DNA of 64,000 nucleotides from Novosphingobium profundi (GTDB taxonomy: Bacteria > Pseudomonadota > Alphaproteobacteria > Sphingomonadales > Sphingomonadaceae): contig NZ_JABWCU010000005.1 of assembly GCF_018491765.1 (NCBI RefSeq), positions 186,001 through 250,000 on the forward strand. The letters run 5' to 3'. The notes under the pieces were generated by a model. It was not told the DNA's origin, ran no database searches, and was given only the letters and a program-made list of their open reading frames with translations. Position 1 is the first letter of the stretch, and each line of letters begins with the position of its first letter. This document shows, in pieces, positions 53,163 to 61,741 of this stretch. The position numbers were made by a program, and so were the translations under genes.

Positions 53163-55478
53163 CCAGCGGCGCGGCGCCCCGGGGCCATAGGCCCTCGGGT
53201 CGCTGGCGCCGGGGGCTTCGGCAAGCGCGATCTCGTCGACCTCGCTGAAGGTCCCGAAGGTCGCGTGGTCGCGATCGAAGAGATTGCGCACCTGCCCGAA
53301 GAGCGCGAGCCCGGGAACGAGTTCGAGACTGGCGCGCAAGTGCACCAGCACGTAGCCGGGCAGCTTGGGGGTGAGGTTCGCCTCGTCGCCGACGAGGACC
53401 TGGCCCGAACGCGCGATCACGTCGCCGCCCAGTGTGAAGGCGCGCGAACCCAGCGCCCCCGCATGCTCGAGGCTGAGTGTGGCCGAATGGCGCGGTATGC
53501 CGGGCAGCCGGTCGCCCGGTTCGACCGCAATCGTGCCGTCCGCGTCGGCCTCCGGGTTCGCCGGGCTCGCGACCGTCATCGCCTTGCGGTAGGTGGCCTG
53601 GGTCAAGGCGTATCCGGCCGAGACCTGCCAACCCGGGCGCGCCGCCTTAAGCGTCAGTTCCACGCCCTGGCGCCGGGTCGCGCCCAGATTGCGGAAATAG
53701 GCGCGGCCCCGGATCGCCGAGGCGACATAGTGGATGTCGTCGCGGCTGGTGGTGCGATACGCGCTTGCCAGTGCGTCAAGAGTCCAACCCGAAAGCCGCG
53801 CATGGCCGCTCGCGCCCAGCTCCAGGGTGCGCGCGACGACCTGTTTCAGCGGCGGGTCGGCGACGAAGAAATTGGTAAGGCTGCACGGGGCGTTCGCGTC
53901 GGCGCAGGAGAGTTCGGCGGGCGTGGGCGCGCGGTTGCTTTGCGCGAACCCGGCGCGAAGGTCGAGCCCGTCGCTGGCCTTCCAGTCGAATTCGAGGCCG
54001 GGATTGAGCTTGCGGAAGGTGTGGGTGCCGTTGAGCGCGGTGCCGATCCGGTCGACGAGTTCGATGCGCGCGTAATTGTAGCGCAGGCCCAGTTCGGCGC
54101 GCAGGCGGGCGGTCAGCGGCAGGCCATCGGTGACGAACAGGCCCCAGTAGCGCGTCCGCGCGGTCAGCCGTACGGGGGCGATGGCGTCGTCCTCCTGCAC
54201 CACCGTGATGCCAAGGTCCTCGACGCTACGCTCATCGGTGAGGAGGCCGAGGTTGCTCGCGGCGGCGAAGTCGCTGGTGCTGCCGTCATAACTCGCGCCT
54301 AGCGCGAGATGGTTGGTGCCTGCACCCAGCGACCGCTCGTCGATCACTTGCGCGAGCACGCCGTTCGAACGGGTGTGGACCCGGCCCCGGTTGAGCAGGC
54401 CGTAGCCATCTTTACCCCAGCGTGCGGCTATCTGCGCTCCGCCGGCATCGGTGAGCGGGCTCGCGTCTTCGTTCGCGTCCTCCAGGCAGAGCAGGCCGGG
54501 GAGATCCTCGCAGGCGGCGATGTCGGCGACGTCGCCGTTGGTGGTGTCGACGCGCAGGCGCTGGCGGTAGAGGCTGGCCTCGAGCCGCGTGCCTTCGCCC
54601 AGCGCGATCCAGGGATGGAGGCTGATGCGGCCGTAGTGGCTCTTCGAATTGTCGGGCCAGCTGAACACCGAGCGGCGCCGCGCGGCGAGCAATTCGACCG
54701 GGGCGACGCCATTGCCGGTCAGATCGGTGTCCGCGGCGATCAGCTTGACGTGGAGCCCCGCCTCGGCGCCGTCGAGCCCGAGGTCGGCGTAGCCGTTGCG
54801 AAGGTCAGACGGGCTATGGTCGCGCCAGCCGTTCTCGCGGCGCGACTGGAAAGCGCCGAAATAGCTGAAGGCGCCGGTGCTTGCGCCTCCGGCGAGGCTG
54901 ACGGTGCGTTCGCCGTAGGAGCCGAAGGAAAGCGCTGCGTCCATGCCGCGATCGCTCAGTCCGGTTGCGGTCTCGAGCAGCATCGTTCCCCCCAGCGCGT
55001 TGAGACCATAGGCCGGGCTGGGGTCGGCGAGGGTGACCGTGCGCAAGGCGGCATCGGGGATAAGGTCGAAGCCCACGGTGTCGCCGAAGGGCTGGTTGAA
55101 GCGTGCGCCGTCGAGGTAGACCGCGAGGCCTTGCGCCTGTCCCTGGAGCGGGGAGGCGGTGAAGCCGCGGTAGACGAGGTTGGGTTGCCAGGGGTTGCCC
55201 TGGGCGTCCTGCAGGCTGACCCCGGCAACGCTGCGCGAAAGCGCGCCGGTAAGGTCAGGCGTACCCACGCGCGCGATTTCGGCGCGGCCCAATTGCAGGG
55301 CGTCGTCGAGATCGTTGCGCCCGCCGGGCGCGGTCACGACGATCGGGCCGAGCGCGGCGGCAAGCGGCAGCGTGGAAGCTACGGAAGTTGGCGCGGTTTC
55401 GCGCTCCGCCTCGGCCCTGACCGGAGCGGCGACAATCAGCGCCGCGCTGGCGAGCGCGACCGCGGAACATCTGCGCAT
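53136..55478 (-). CDS. TonB-dependent receptor, substrate unknown
   Basis: Outer-membrane receptor of 780 residues with a signal peptide ending APVRAEA. The plug shows PIVVTAPGGRNDLDDALQLG, LVYRGFTASPLQGQAQGLAVY and GLNALGGTMLLET. The barrel is rich in beta strands and ends RRWSLGLRARF. The RGFTASPLQGQ form is shared with a group of receptors often found near iron, copper or vitamin genes, but no such gene is adjacent here. A long near-palindrome sits 13 bp before its start. It overlaps the pump's outer-membrane factor gene tail to tail. Confidence 0.88.
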   Translation of the reverse strand: MRRCSAVALASAALIVAAPVRAEAERETAPTSVASTLPLAAALGPIVVTAPGGRNDLDDALQLGRAEIARVGTPDLTGALSRSVAGVSLQDAQGNPWQPNLVYRGFTASPLQGQAQGLAVYLDGARFNQPFGDTVGFDLIPDAALRTVTLADPSPAYGLNALGGTMLLETATGLSDRGMDAALSFGSYGERTVSLAGGASTGAFSYFGAFQSRRENGWRDHSPSDLRNGYADLGLDGAEAGLHVKLIAADTDLTGNGVAPVELLAARRRSVFSWPDNSKSHYGRISLHPWIALGEGTRLEASLYRQRLRVDTTNGDVADIAACEDLPGLLCLEDANEDASPLTDAGGAQIAARWGKDGYGLLNRGRVHTRSNGVLAQVIDERSLGAGTNHLALGASYDGSTSDFAAASNLGLLTDERSVEDLGITVVQEDDAIAPVRLTARTRYWGLFVTDGLPLTARLRAELGLRYNYARIELVDRIGTALNGTHTFRKLNPGLEFDWKASDGLDLRAGFAQSNRAPTPAELSCADANAPCSLTNFFVADPPLKQVVARTLELGASGHARLSGWTLDALASAYRTTSRDDIHYVASAIRGRAYFRNLGATRRQGVELTLKAARPGWQVSAGYALTQATYRKAMTVASPANPEADADGTIAVEPGDRLPGIPRHSATLSLEHAGALGSRAFTLGGDVIARSGQVLVGDEANLTPKLPGYVLVHLRASLELVPGLALFGQVRNLFDRDHATFGTFSEVDEIALAEAPGASDPRAYGPGAPRRWSLGLRARF

Positions 55479-55490
55479 GTCCTCGATCTC

Positions 55491-55524
55491 CCCCTGGGTT
55501 TGTTCTCGAGAACGAACCTAGGGG
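55491..55524 (-). promoter_or_regulatory. 34-bp near-perfect palindrome in the receptor leader
   Basis: The two 17-bp halves match at 15 of 17 positions around the centre TTCTCGAGAA. It lies 13-46 bp upstream of the receptor ATG at 55478. It could be an operator for a dimeric regulator, or, if transcribed, a strong hairpin near the ribosome site. No known consensus is recognised. Confidence 0.6.
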
Positions 55525-55582
55525 TGAGGGGGGCGGCGGCAATAGGACCTAGGGCCAATGCGCGCGCGAGATCCATGCCCGC

Positions 55583-56458
55583 TCAGGCGTCGACCGGGCG
55601 GATCATGCCTTCCTGCGCGGCGCTGGCGACCAGCCGTCCCGAACGGTCGAACAGCGCGCCGCGCGCGAAGCCCCGCGCATGGCCGGCCCAGGGGCTGTCC
55701 ATGGTGTAGAGCAGCCAGTCGTCGAGGTCGGGTTCGGCGTGGAACCACATCGCGTGGTCGAGGCTGGCGGCCTGGAGTTGCGGGGTGAAGAAGGTGGCCG
55801 GGTGCGGCAGTGCGGTGGTGCGCAGCAGCGAAAAGTCGCTGGCGTAGGCAAGCACCACGCGCTGGAGCGCAGGATCGGCCTGCATCGGCCGGGCCAGCTT
55901 GAACCAGAAGTACTGCGAGGGCGTGTGCGTTCCGGCCTTGCCCCGAGGCGAGGCCCGGCCCACGCGCACGTCGAAGGCGTCAAGCTTGCGCGCGAGGAAG
56001 GGCGGCATTGCCTGGCCACTCGCGGCAAGCACGCTGGCCATGTCGGGGCATTCGTCGGGCCCTGCGACGTCCGGGGGCGAAGAGGCGTGCTCGAAGCCGG
56101 CTTCGGCGATGTGGAACGAGCAGGCAAGATTGAGGATCGGCCGTCCGTCCTGCATCGCCACCACGCGCCGGTTGGTGAAGCTGCCGCCGTCGAAATCGCG
56201 CAAGGTCTGGTAGATGATCGGACGCGTGACGTCGCCCGCGCGCAGGAAATAGGCGTGGAGCGAATGGGCCGGGCGCGTATCGTCGACGCTGTGCGCGGCC
56301 GCGCGCAAGGCTTGCGCGATGACCTGCCCGCCGAACACACGGCCAGGCCGGGTGGAGGTGGCGCAGGCGCGGTAGAGGTCGGTGTCGAGCTTCTCGATGC
56401 ACAGCAGTTCACGCAGTTCGGCCACTGCCACGCTGGCGCGGTCGGTCTCAGCGTCCAT
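55583..56458 (-). CDS. tesB: Acyl-CoA thioesterase II
   Basis: Double-hotdog thioesterase that releases free fatty acids from acyl-CoA, 291 residues. Motifs are RVFGGQVIAQALRAA, HSLHAYFLRAGD, the second hotdog SLDHAMWFH and GHARGFARGALFDRSGRLVAS near the C-terminus. It is the last gene of the FadL-FadD-MerR-TesB unit and overlaps the MerR gene by 11 bp. A cytoplasmic enzyme, it probably prevents CoA trapping during fatty-acid use. Confidence 0.94.
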   Translation of the reverse strand: MDAETDRASVAVAELRELLCIEKLDTDLYRACATSTRPGRVFGGQVIAQALRAAAHSVDDTRPAHSLHAYFLRAGDVTRPIIYQTLRDFDGGSFTNRRVVAMQDGRPILNLACSFHIAEAGFEHASSPPDVAGPDECPDMASVLAASGQAMPPFLARKLDAFDVRVGRASPRGKAGTHTPSQYFWFKLARPMQADPALQRVVLAYASDFSLLRTTALPHPATFFTPQLQAASLDHAMWFHAEPDLDDWLLYTMDSPWAGHARGFARGALFDRSGRLVASAAQEGMIRPVDA

Positions 56459-56888
56459 GGCCGCCGTCCGCCGCGCGCCGGTCGGATTCGAGCCAGGCCT
56501 CGGTCTGGTGCACGATCGAATGGAGTTCCTCGAGCGTCTGTTCGATTGCCCGCTTCTGCTTGCGCAAGTCCGATATGCGTTCGCTGACCTTGGTGTGGAG
56601 CTTGCGCATCTGCTCGTAGTGCTCGGGATCGACTTCGTAGAGGTCGAGGAATTCCTTGATCTCGCGGATCGTGAAGCCGAGCCGCTTGCCGCGCAGGATC
56701 AGTTGCATGCGCCCGATCTCGCGGCGCGAATAGATGCGCGTGGTGCCCACACGCTGCGGCGCGATAAGGTCCTTGTCCTCGTAGAAGCGCAAGGTACGCA
56801 TGGTCACGCCCAGCAGGGTCGCCGCTTCCTGGATGCCCAGCATGTCGGTCGCGGGATCACTTGCGGCAAGCGGCTCGGCCGCGTTCAT
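56448..56888 (-). CDS. MerR-family regulator
   Basis: Small DNA-binding regulator, 146 residues. The winged helix-turn-helix (about 14-80) shows GIQEAATLLGVTMRTLRFYED, TRIYSRREIGRMQLIL and LGFTIREIKEFLDLY, followed by a long dimerisation coiled coil (LHTKVSERISDLRKQKRAIE). No metal-binding cysteines are present, unlike metal sensors. The pattern is that of LiuR-like regulators of acyl-CoA catabolism. It overlaps both neighbours, so it is made with the enzymes it probably controls. Confidence 0.92.
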   Translation of the reverse strand: MNAAEPLAASDPATDMLGIQEAATLLGVTMRTLRFYEDKDLIAPQRVGTTRIYSRREIGRMQLILRGKRLGFTIREIKEFLDLYEVDPEHYEQMRKLHTKVSERISDLRKQKRAIEQTLEELHSIVHQTEAWLESDRRAADGGHGR

Positions 56889-58609
56889 TGGGCGCCGCCC
56901 TCGGAGGCGCGGCGTGCGTCCTCTTCGGCGACGAGTTCCTTCTTGGAGAGCTTTCCGACCAGGGTCTTGGGCAGGGCGTCGCGAAATTCGATGGTTGCCG
57001 GCATCTCGATCTTGTTAAGCCTCCCGCGCAGGAATTCCAGCAATTCCTCTGCGCTGAGTGTATCACCTGGGTGCACTGCAACAAAGGCCTTGGGTGCCTG
57101 GCCGCGATAGGGGTGGGGAATGCCGATCACGGCGGCTTCGGTCACCATCGGATGCTCGTAGATCGCCTCCTCGATGATGCGCGGGTAGACGTTGTAGCCC
57201 CCGCACAGGATCACGTCCTTGATGCGGTCGACCAGAAACAGGTAGCCGTCCTCGTCCAGATAGCCGATGTCGCCGGTGCGCAGCGCGCCGTGGGTCATCG
57301 TCTTGGCGCTGTCCTCGGGACGGTTCCAGTACCCCTGCATGACCTGTGGGCCGCGCGCGCAGACTTCTCCCTTTTCGCCGATCGCGCAGATCCGGTCGAG
57401 GTCGTTGGGATCGCGGATCTCGATCTGGGTGCAGGGGAAGGCGGGGCCGCAGGAATTGTCCTTCACCAACCCCTCGAGCGGATTGCAGGTGATGATCGGG
57501 CTGGCTTCGGACAGGCCGTAACCCTCGACCACGCGCACCCCGGTGCGCTGCTCGAAGGTGTGGCGCACTTCGAGCGGGAGTGGGGCGCCGCCCGAAATGC
57601 ACACCCGTACGCTCGAGAAGGCGCCGTGGGTCTCCTGGCCGTTGAGCGCGGTGTAGAGCGTGGGCACCCCGAAGAACTGCGTGGGCTTGGTGCGCAACGC
57701 GGTCTTGAGGAAGGATTTCATCTCGAAGCGCGGCAGCAGGATCATCTCGGCCGCAGTGTCGATCGAGTAGTTGAGCACCGTCGTCAACGCGAAGACGTGG
57801 AACAGCGGCAGGACGCCGAGCGTGCGTTCCTGCGTCTCGGGCATGTGGCCCACGTGGGTGACCATCTGAGCCGAATTGGCGGTGAGGTTGGCGTGGCTCA
57901 GCATCGCGCCCTTGGGCACCCCGGTGGTGCCGCCGGTGTATTGCAGGACGGCAAGGTCATCGGGATCGCGCGCCACCGGATCGGGGGCGACGGCGCGCGC
58001 GACGAGATCGTCGTAGGCGACGTAGCGCAAGTCATGCTCGGGGAAGGGGATCACGTCGCGCCGCTTGAACAGCAGGAACGCGCCTTTCTTGAGCGCGGGC
58101 AGGGCATCGGCGAAGGAGCAGACGATCGCGCGGCGAAGCTTGTGCTTGCCGAGCAGTTCGCCGACCTTGGGCATCGAAACCTGAAGGTCGGTGGTGACCA
58201 GGATCTCCGCGCCCGAATCCGCGACAAGATGGTCCATCTCGCGCTGGGTGTAGAGCGGGTTGAAGTTCACCACCACGCCGCCCACGCGCAGGATCGCGAA
58301 ATAGAGGATCACGTAATAGGGCGTATTGGGCAGGCACAGGCCCACCCTCGTGCCCTTGACGACGCCCAGGTCCTGCAGGCCGCGCGCCGCCCGGTCGGCC
58401 AGCGCGCCGATCTCGGCGTAGGTCCAGCGCCGGCCCATGAAATCGATCGCCGTCCACTCGCCATGCCGCTTCACGGCATGGTCGAGCAGATCGGTCAGCA
58501 ACCGCGGCGCGATCGGCGGCATCTCGTCCGCCTGCCCGGAGGCTGCGCCGTTGGAAGAGAGCGTTTGCATCTGGCCTTCGAGGCCGCCGATCGTCGCCGC
58601 GCCGCCCAT
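56885..58609 (-). CDS. fadD: Long-chain fatty-acid-CoA ligase
   Basis: AMP-forming acyl-CoA synthetase, 574 residues. The ATG at 58609 overlaps the FadL stop by one base (TAATG). Key motifs are the phosphate loop YTGGTTGVPKGA, FFGVPTLYTALN, YGLSEASP, the adenylate motif LRTGDIGYLDEDGYLFLVDR and the C-terminal lysine in KTLVGKLSKKEL. It activates fatty acids imported by FadL for beta-oxidation. The four-gene order receptor, ligase, regulator, thioesterase is compact and coherent. Confidence 0.95.
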   Translation of the reverse strand: MGGAATIGGLEGQMQTLSSNGAASGQADEMPPIAPRLLTDLLDHAVKRHGEWTAIDFMGRRWTYAEIGALADRAARGLQDLGVVKGTRVGLCLPNTPYYVILYFAILRVGGVVVNFNPLYTQREMDHLVADSGAEILVTTDLQVSMPKVGELLGKHKLRRAIVCSFADALPALKKGAFLLFKRRDVIPFPEHDLRYVAYDDLVARAVAPDPVARDPDDLAVLQYTGGTTGVPKGAMLSHANLTANSAQMVTHVGHMPETQERTLGVLPLFHVFALTTVLNYSIDTAAEMILLPRFEMKSFLKTALRTKPTQFFGVPTLYTALNGQETHGAFSSVRVCISGGAPLPLEVRHTFEQRTGVRVVEGYGLSEASPIITCNPLEGLVKDNSCGPAFPCTQIEIRDPNDLDRICAIGEKGEVCARGPQVMQGYWNRPEDSAKTMTHGALRTGDIGYLDEDGYLFLVDRIKDVILCGGYNVYPRIIEEAIYEHPMVTEAAVIGIPHPYRGQAPKAFVAVHPGDTLSAEELLEFLRGRLNKIEMPATIEFRDALPKTLVGKLSKKELVAEEDARRASEGGAQ

Positions 58610-59907
58610 TAGAACGCCATCCTTGCACCGAGCGAGAAGACGAGGGCGGAAGCGTCGGTCAAAGTGCCGTTGACCAGGATCGGCGTCTGCACCGCGGTGC
58701 CGGCATAGGCGGCGGTGGTGCGGTCGATCGTGGTGTCCTCGAACGAGATGTACGAGGCCGCGAAGTCGACGGTCAGGTTCTTTGTCGCCGCGTAGCTGGC
58801 GCCGGCCGAGAAGTTGAGACGGTCGGAATCGGGCACGCGCGCGTCGCGTTCGCCGTCGCGCGTGGGGGTCTGCGCCCACTGCAGGCCGGCGCGCACGGTC
58901 AGGCGGGGATCGACCACGTAGTCGACGCCGCCAGCCAGGCTCCACACGTCACGGTAGTTTTCGGGTACCGAGACGTTGACCGGATCACCAAGGTCGATCG
59001 AATCGAACTCGCTCCAGCCCGAGCGGATCGCCTGGAAGTTGAGCGTCATTGCCGGGGTCACGCGGTAGCGCACCGAGCCGATCGCCTGCCAGGGCGTGCT
59101 GAACGTGGCGTGGGTGCTGAGCGTGTAGTTCTGGCTCGCGAGCGGGCCGAGCAGGTCGGAGTTGGTGAGCGTGCCCTTGAGCTTGTGCTCGATCGCCGAC
59201 TTGTAGGTGAGGCCGAGCGAGACCGGGCCCTGGTGGAGCTGCGCGCCGACCGACCAGCCGATGTCCCAGCCGTCGCCCTTGAGGCGCTGGTGGCCGTCGG
59301 GCAGGGCCGAGGAGAGGTTGGGCAGGTAATTGCTCAGTTCCGCCTTGGCGTACTCGACGTTGAGGCCGGCACCCACGTTGATGCCCGGCGCCAGCTCGAC
59401 GGCGACGGTGGGCTGGATGTCGAACGTGCGCAGTTCGGTCTTGTCGGCGGTGTAGCGTGCCCAGCTCGTCGAGGAATAGTCGGTGGTGAAATTGTAGGGC
59501 GCGCTCACCGCAAGGCCCAGCGAGACTTTGCCGAAGCCATAGGCGATCGCGCCCGAGGGCAGCACGCCGTTGTTGATCGGGTTCTTGGCGACGCTGTCTC
59601 CGCCGACCGCTTCGCCTGTGGTTCCCGGCCGCACGACATAAGTGCCGTTGTCCGAGACCTTGCCGCGCGGCAGGATCGCGCTGGCATGGATCGAGGCTTC
59701 GCCACCTTGGGTCCCGGCGATCGCGGCGGGGTTCCACCAGATCGATTCCACCCCGGTGTCGGCTGCTTCACCCGAGAACGCACGGCCCTGTCCGCGTACG
59801 GACTGTTCCTGGAGGTAGAATGCCTGGGCATGCGCTGCTCCGGCAAAACCCAGCGCGAGAAGCGAGATCGCGCCGGAAAGGGCGACCCGCCCGGTCTTCG
59901 TGTTCAT
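58609..59907 (-). CDS. fadL: FadL/OmpP1-family outer-membrane fatty-acid channel
   Basis: Outer-membrane beta-barrel for long-chain fatty acids, 432 residues. I chose the ATG at 59907 because GGGAGAG precedes it; the signal peptide ends AGAAHAQ. The mature N-terminus AFYLQEQSVRGQGRAFSGEA and DTGVESIWWNPAAIAG is the family hatch signature. It ends in a phenylalanine strand (FSLGARMAF). It leads the fatty-acid operon and is translationally coupled to fadD. Confidence 0.95.
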   Translation of the reverse strand: MNTKTGRVALSGAISLLALGFAGAAHAQAFYLQEQSVRGQGRAFSGEAADTGVESIWWNPAAIAGTQGGEASIHASAILPRGKVSDNGTYVVRPGTTGEAVGGDSVAKNPINNGVLPSGAIAYGFGKVSLGLAVSAPYNFTTDYSSTSWARYTADKTELRTFDIQPTVAVELAPGINVGAGLNVEYAKAELSNYLPNLSSALPDGHQRLKGDGWDIGWSVGAQLHQGPVSLGLTYKSAIEHKLKGTLTNSDLLGPLASQNYTLSTHATFSTPWQAIGSVRYRVTPAMTLNFQAIRSGWSEFDSIDLGDPVNVSVPENYRDVWSLAGGVDYVVDPRLTVRAGLQWAQTPTRDGERDARVPDSDRLNFSAGASYAATKNLTVDFAASYISFEDTTIDRTTAAYAGTAVQTPILVNGTLTDASALVFSLGARMAF

Positions 59908-59959
59908 TATATTCTCTCCCATGAAAATTCTTTTGCTCCCTCAGAACGCCCGAGCGGGC

Positions 59960-60394
59960 TCACTTGATCCGGGTCCAGGTCTGCGTCTTGCACAAGGGCC
60001 AGACGATGCAGCCCTTCAGCTTCAGGCTGTCGGGTCCAGCCGGGGTGATGGTGGCCTGGTAGGTGCCGCCATCTTCGGGATTATAGATGGTCCCGCCGGT
60101 CCACTTGGCGCCGTCCTGCTTGAAACCGCCCACGATCTGCAGGCCCTTCAGCTTGCGGTCGCGCTTGGCCTCGTCCTTGTTGTTGACGTCGCGAAGGTCG
60201 GGGTTCTTGGAAATGTTGTCCGAGTTGGTCAGGCGGCCGCAGATCGAGGCTCCGCAGCTCGAGATTTCGACGGTGCCGTGCTTCGAGGGGGTTCGCCAGG
60301 TGCCGATGACCGAATCAGGGGCGGCCGCCAGCGCCGGAGCGGACAGGCCCAGGGCGACCACAGATACAAAAATGGCGGATTTTCGGGTGTGCAT
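59960..60394 (-). CDS. DUF2147 exported small protein
   Basis: A 144-residue secreted protein with a signal peptide ending APALAAAP. The DUF2147 pattern is clear: IGTWRTPSKHGTVEIS, CGASICGRL, a central GLQIVGGFKQDGAKWTGGTI with IYNPEDGGTY, and the end GCIVWPLCKTQTWTRIK. Four cysteines (about residues 47, 52, 129 and 135) could pair as disulfides. Its molecular role is unknown. An ATG at 60409 is an alternative start. It lies between fadL and the divergent thiolase gene. Confidence 0.88.
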   Translation of the reverse strand: MHTRKSAIFVSVVALGLSAPALAAAPDSVIGTWRTPSKHGTVEISSCGASICGRLTNSDNISKNPDLRDVNNKDEAKRDRKLKGLQIVGGFKQDGAKWTGGTIYNPEDGGTYQATITPAGPDSLKLKGCIVWPLCKTQTWTRIK

Positions 60395-60604
60395 GCGCAA
60401 TCGTTCCATCCTCTCATGTTCACGATCTAGCCCGTGTCCCGGGTTGGGAACCGGGGCACGGGCTGTCGTGTTGAAGATTCGATAGCGCAAAAATTGCTTG
60501 ACGTATAGGGAAAGAATCGCACCCTTAGGGAAGATGTTCACCCGACCGTCGGATTCACGAGAACGTGGAGATCGCCCGAGTCGGGCACGCTGTGGAGAGA
60601 ATGC

Positions 60605-61741
60605 ATGGATAGCGTCGTCATTGCGGGTTACGCCCGTTCCCCCTTTCACCTGGCCAACAAGGGGGCGCTCAAGGGCGTTCGTCCCGATGACCTGACGGCG
60701 CAGGTCGTGCGCGGGCTGATCCAGAAGACCGGCGTCGAGCCCGCCGATATCGAGGACATCATCGTGGGCTGCGCCTTTCCCGAAGGCGAACAGGGGCTCA
60801 ACGTCGCGCGCCTGATCGGCCTGCTCGCCGACCTGCCGCTCTCGGTGGGCGGGATGACCGTCAACCGCTTCTGCGGCTCGTCGATGAGCGCGATCCACAT
60901 CGCCATGGGCCAGATCGCGGTCGGCGCGGGCGAGGCCTTCATCTGCGCGGGGATCGAATCGATGAGCCGGGTGCCGATGATGGGCTTCAACCCGATGCCC
61001 AACCGTGCGCTCGCCGCCAAGAGTGCGGCCTACATGGGCATGGGCGAGACGGCCGAGAACGTGGCCACCAAGTACCAGATTTCGCGGGCCGAACAGGAAG
61101 CTCTGGCAGTCGAGAGCCAGAAGCGCGCCAGCGCTGCGCGAGAGGCCGGCAAGTTCGCGGATGAAATCGTCCCGATCGAGACCAAGGGAGGTATCGTGGA
61201 CCAGGACGGTACGATCCGCGGCGGCACTACCGCCGAAGACCTTGCCGGCCTCAAACCCGCCTTCGACGCGCAAGGATCGGTCACCGCGGGCACGTCCTCG
61301 CCGCTCACCGACGGCGCGAGCGCGGTGCTGGTGACCAGCGAGGCCTACGCCAAGGCGCATGGTCTGCCGATCCTCGCGCGCATCAAGTCGGTCGCGATCT
61401 CGGGCTGTGCGCCCGAGACGATGGGCCTGGGACCCATCCTGTCCAGCCAGAAGGCGATGGAGCGCGCCGGAATCTCGGCGAGCGATCTCGACGTGGTCGA
61501 ACTGAACGAGGCTTTCGCCAGCCAGGCGCTGGCCTGCATCAAGGACCTCGGCCTCGACACCGCCAAGACCAACATCGACGGCGGCGCGATTGCCATCGGC
61601 CATCCGCTGGGCGCCACGGGCGCGCGCATCGTCGGCAAGGCGGCCTCGCTGCTGAAGCGCGAGGGCGGCAAGTACGCGCTCGCCAGCCAGTGCATCGGCG
61701 GCGGGCAGGGCATCGCGACGATCCTGGAGGCGGTGGAATGA
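60605..61741 (+). CDS. fadA: Acetyl-CoA acyltransferase (thiolase)
   Basis: 3-ketoacyl-CoA thiolase of beta-oxidation, 378 residues. The acyl-accepting cysteine is in VNRFCGSSMSAIHIAMGQI at about residue 90. NEAFASQALACI, GGAIAIGHPLGATGAR and CIGGGQGIA are the C-terminal active-site motifs. A GGAGAG site precedes the ATG. The stop overlaps the start of the next gene (ATGA), so thiolase and dehydrogenase/hydratase form one beta-oxidation pair. Confidence 0.95.
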   Translation: MDSVVIAGYARSPFHLANKGALKGVRPDDLTAQVVRGLIQKTGVEPADIEDIIVGCAFPEGEQGLNVARLIGLLADLPLSVGGMTVNRFCGSSMSAIHIAMGQIAVGAGEAFICAGIESMSRVPMMGFNPMPNRALAAKSAAYMGMGETAENVATKYQISRAEQEALAVESQKRASAAREAGKFADEIVPIETKGGIVDQDGTIRGGTTAEDLAGLKPAFDAQGSVTAGTSSPLTDGASAVLVTSEAYAKAHGLPILARIKSVAISGCAPETMGLGPILSSQKAMERAGISASDLDVVELNEAFASQALACIKDLGLDTAKTNIDGGAIAIGHPLGATGARIVGKAASLLKREGGKYALASQCIGGGQGIATILEAVE

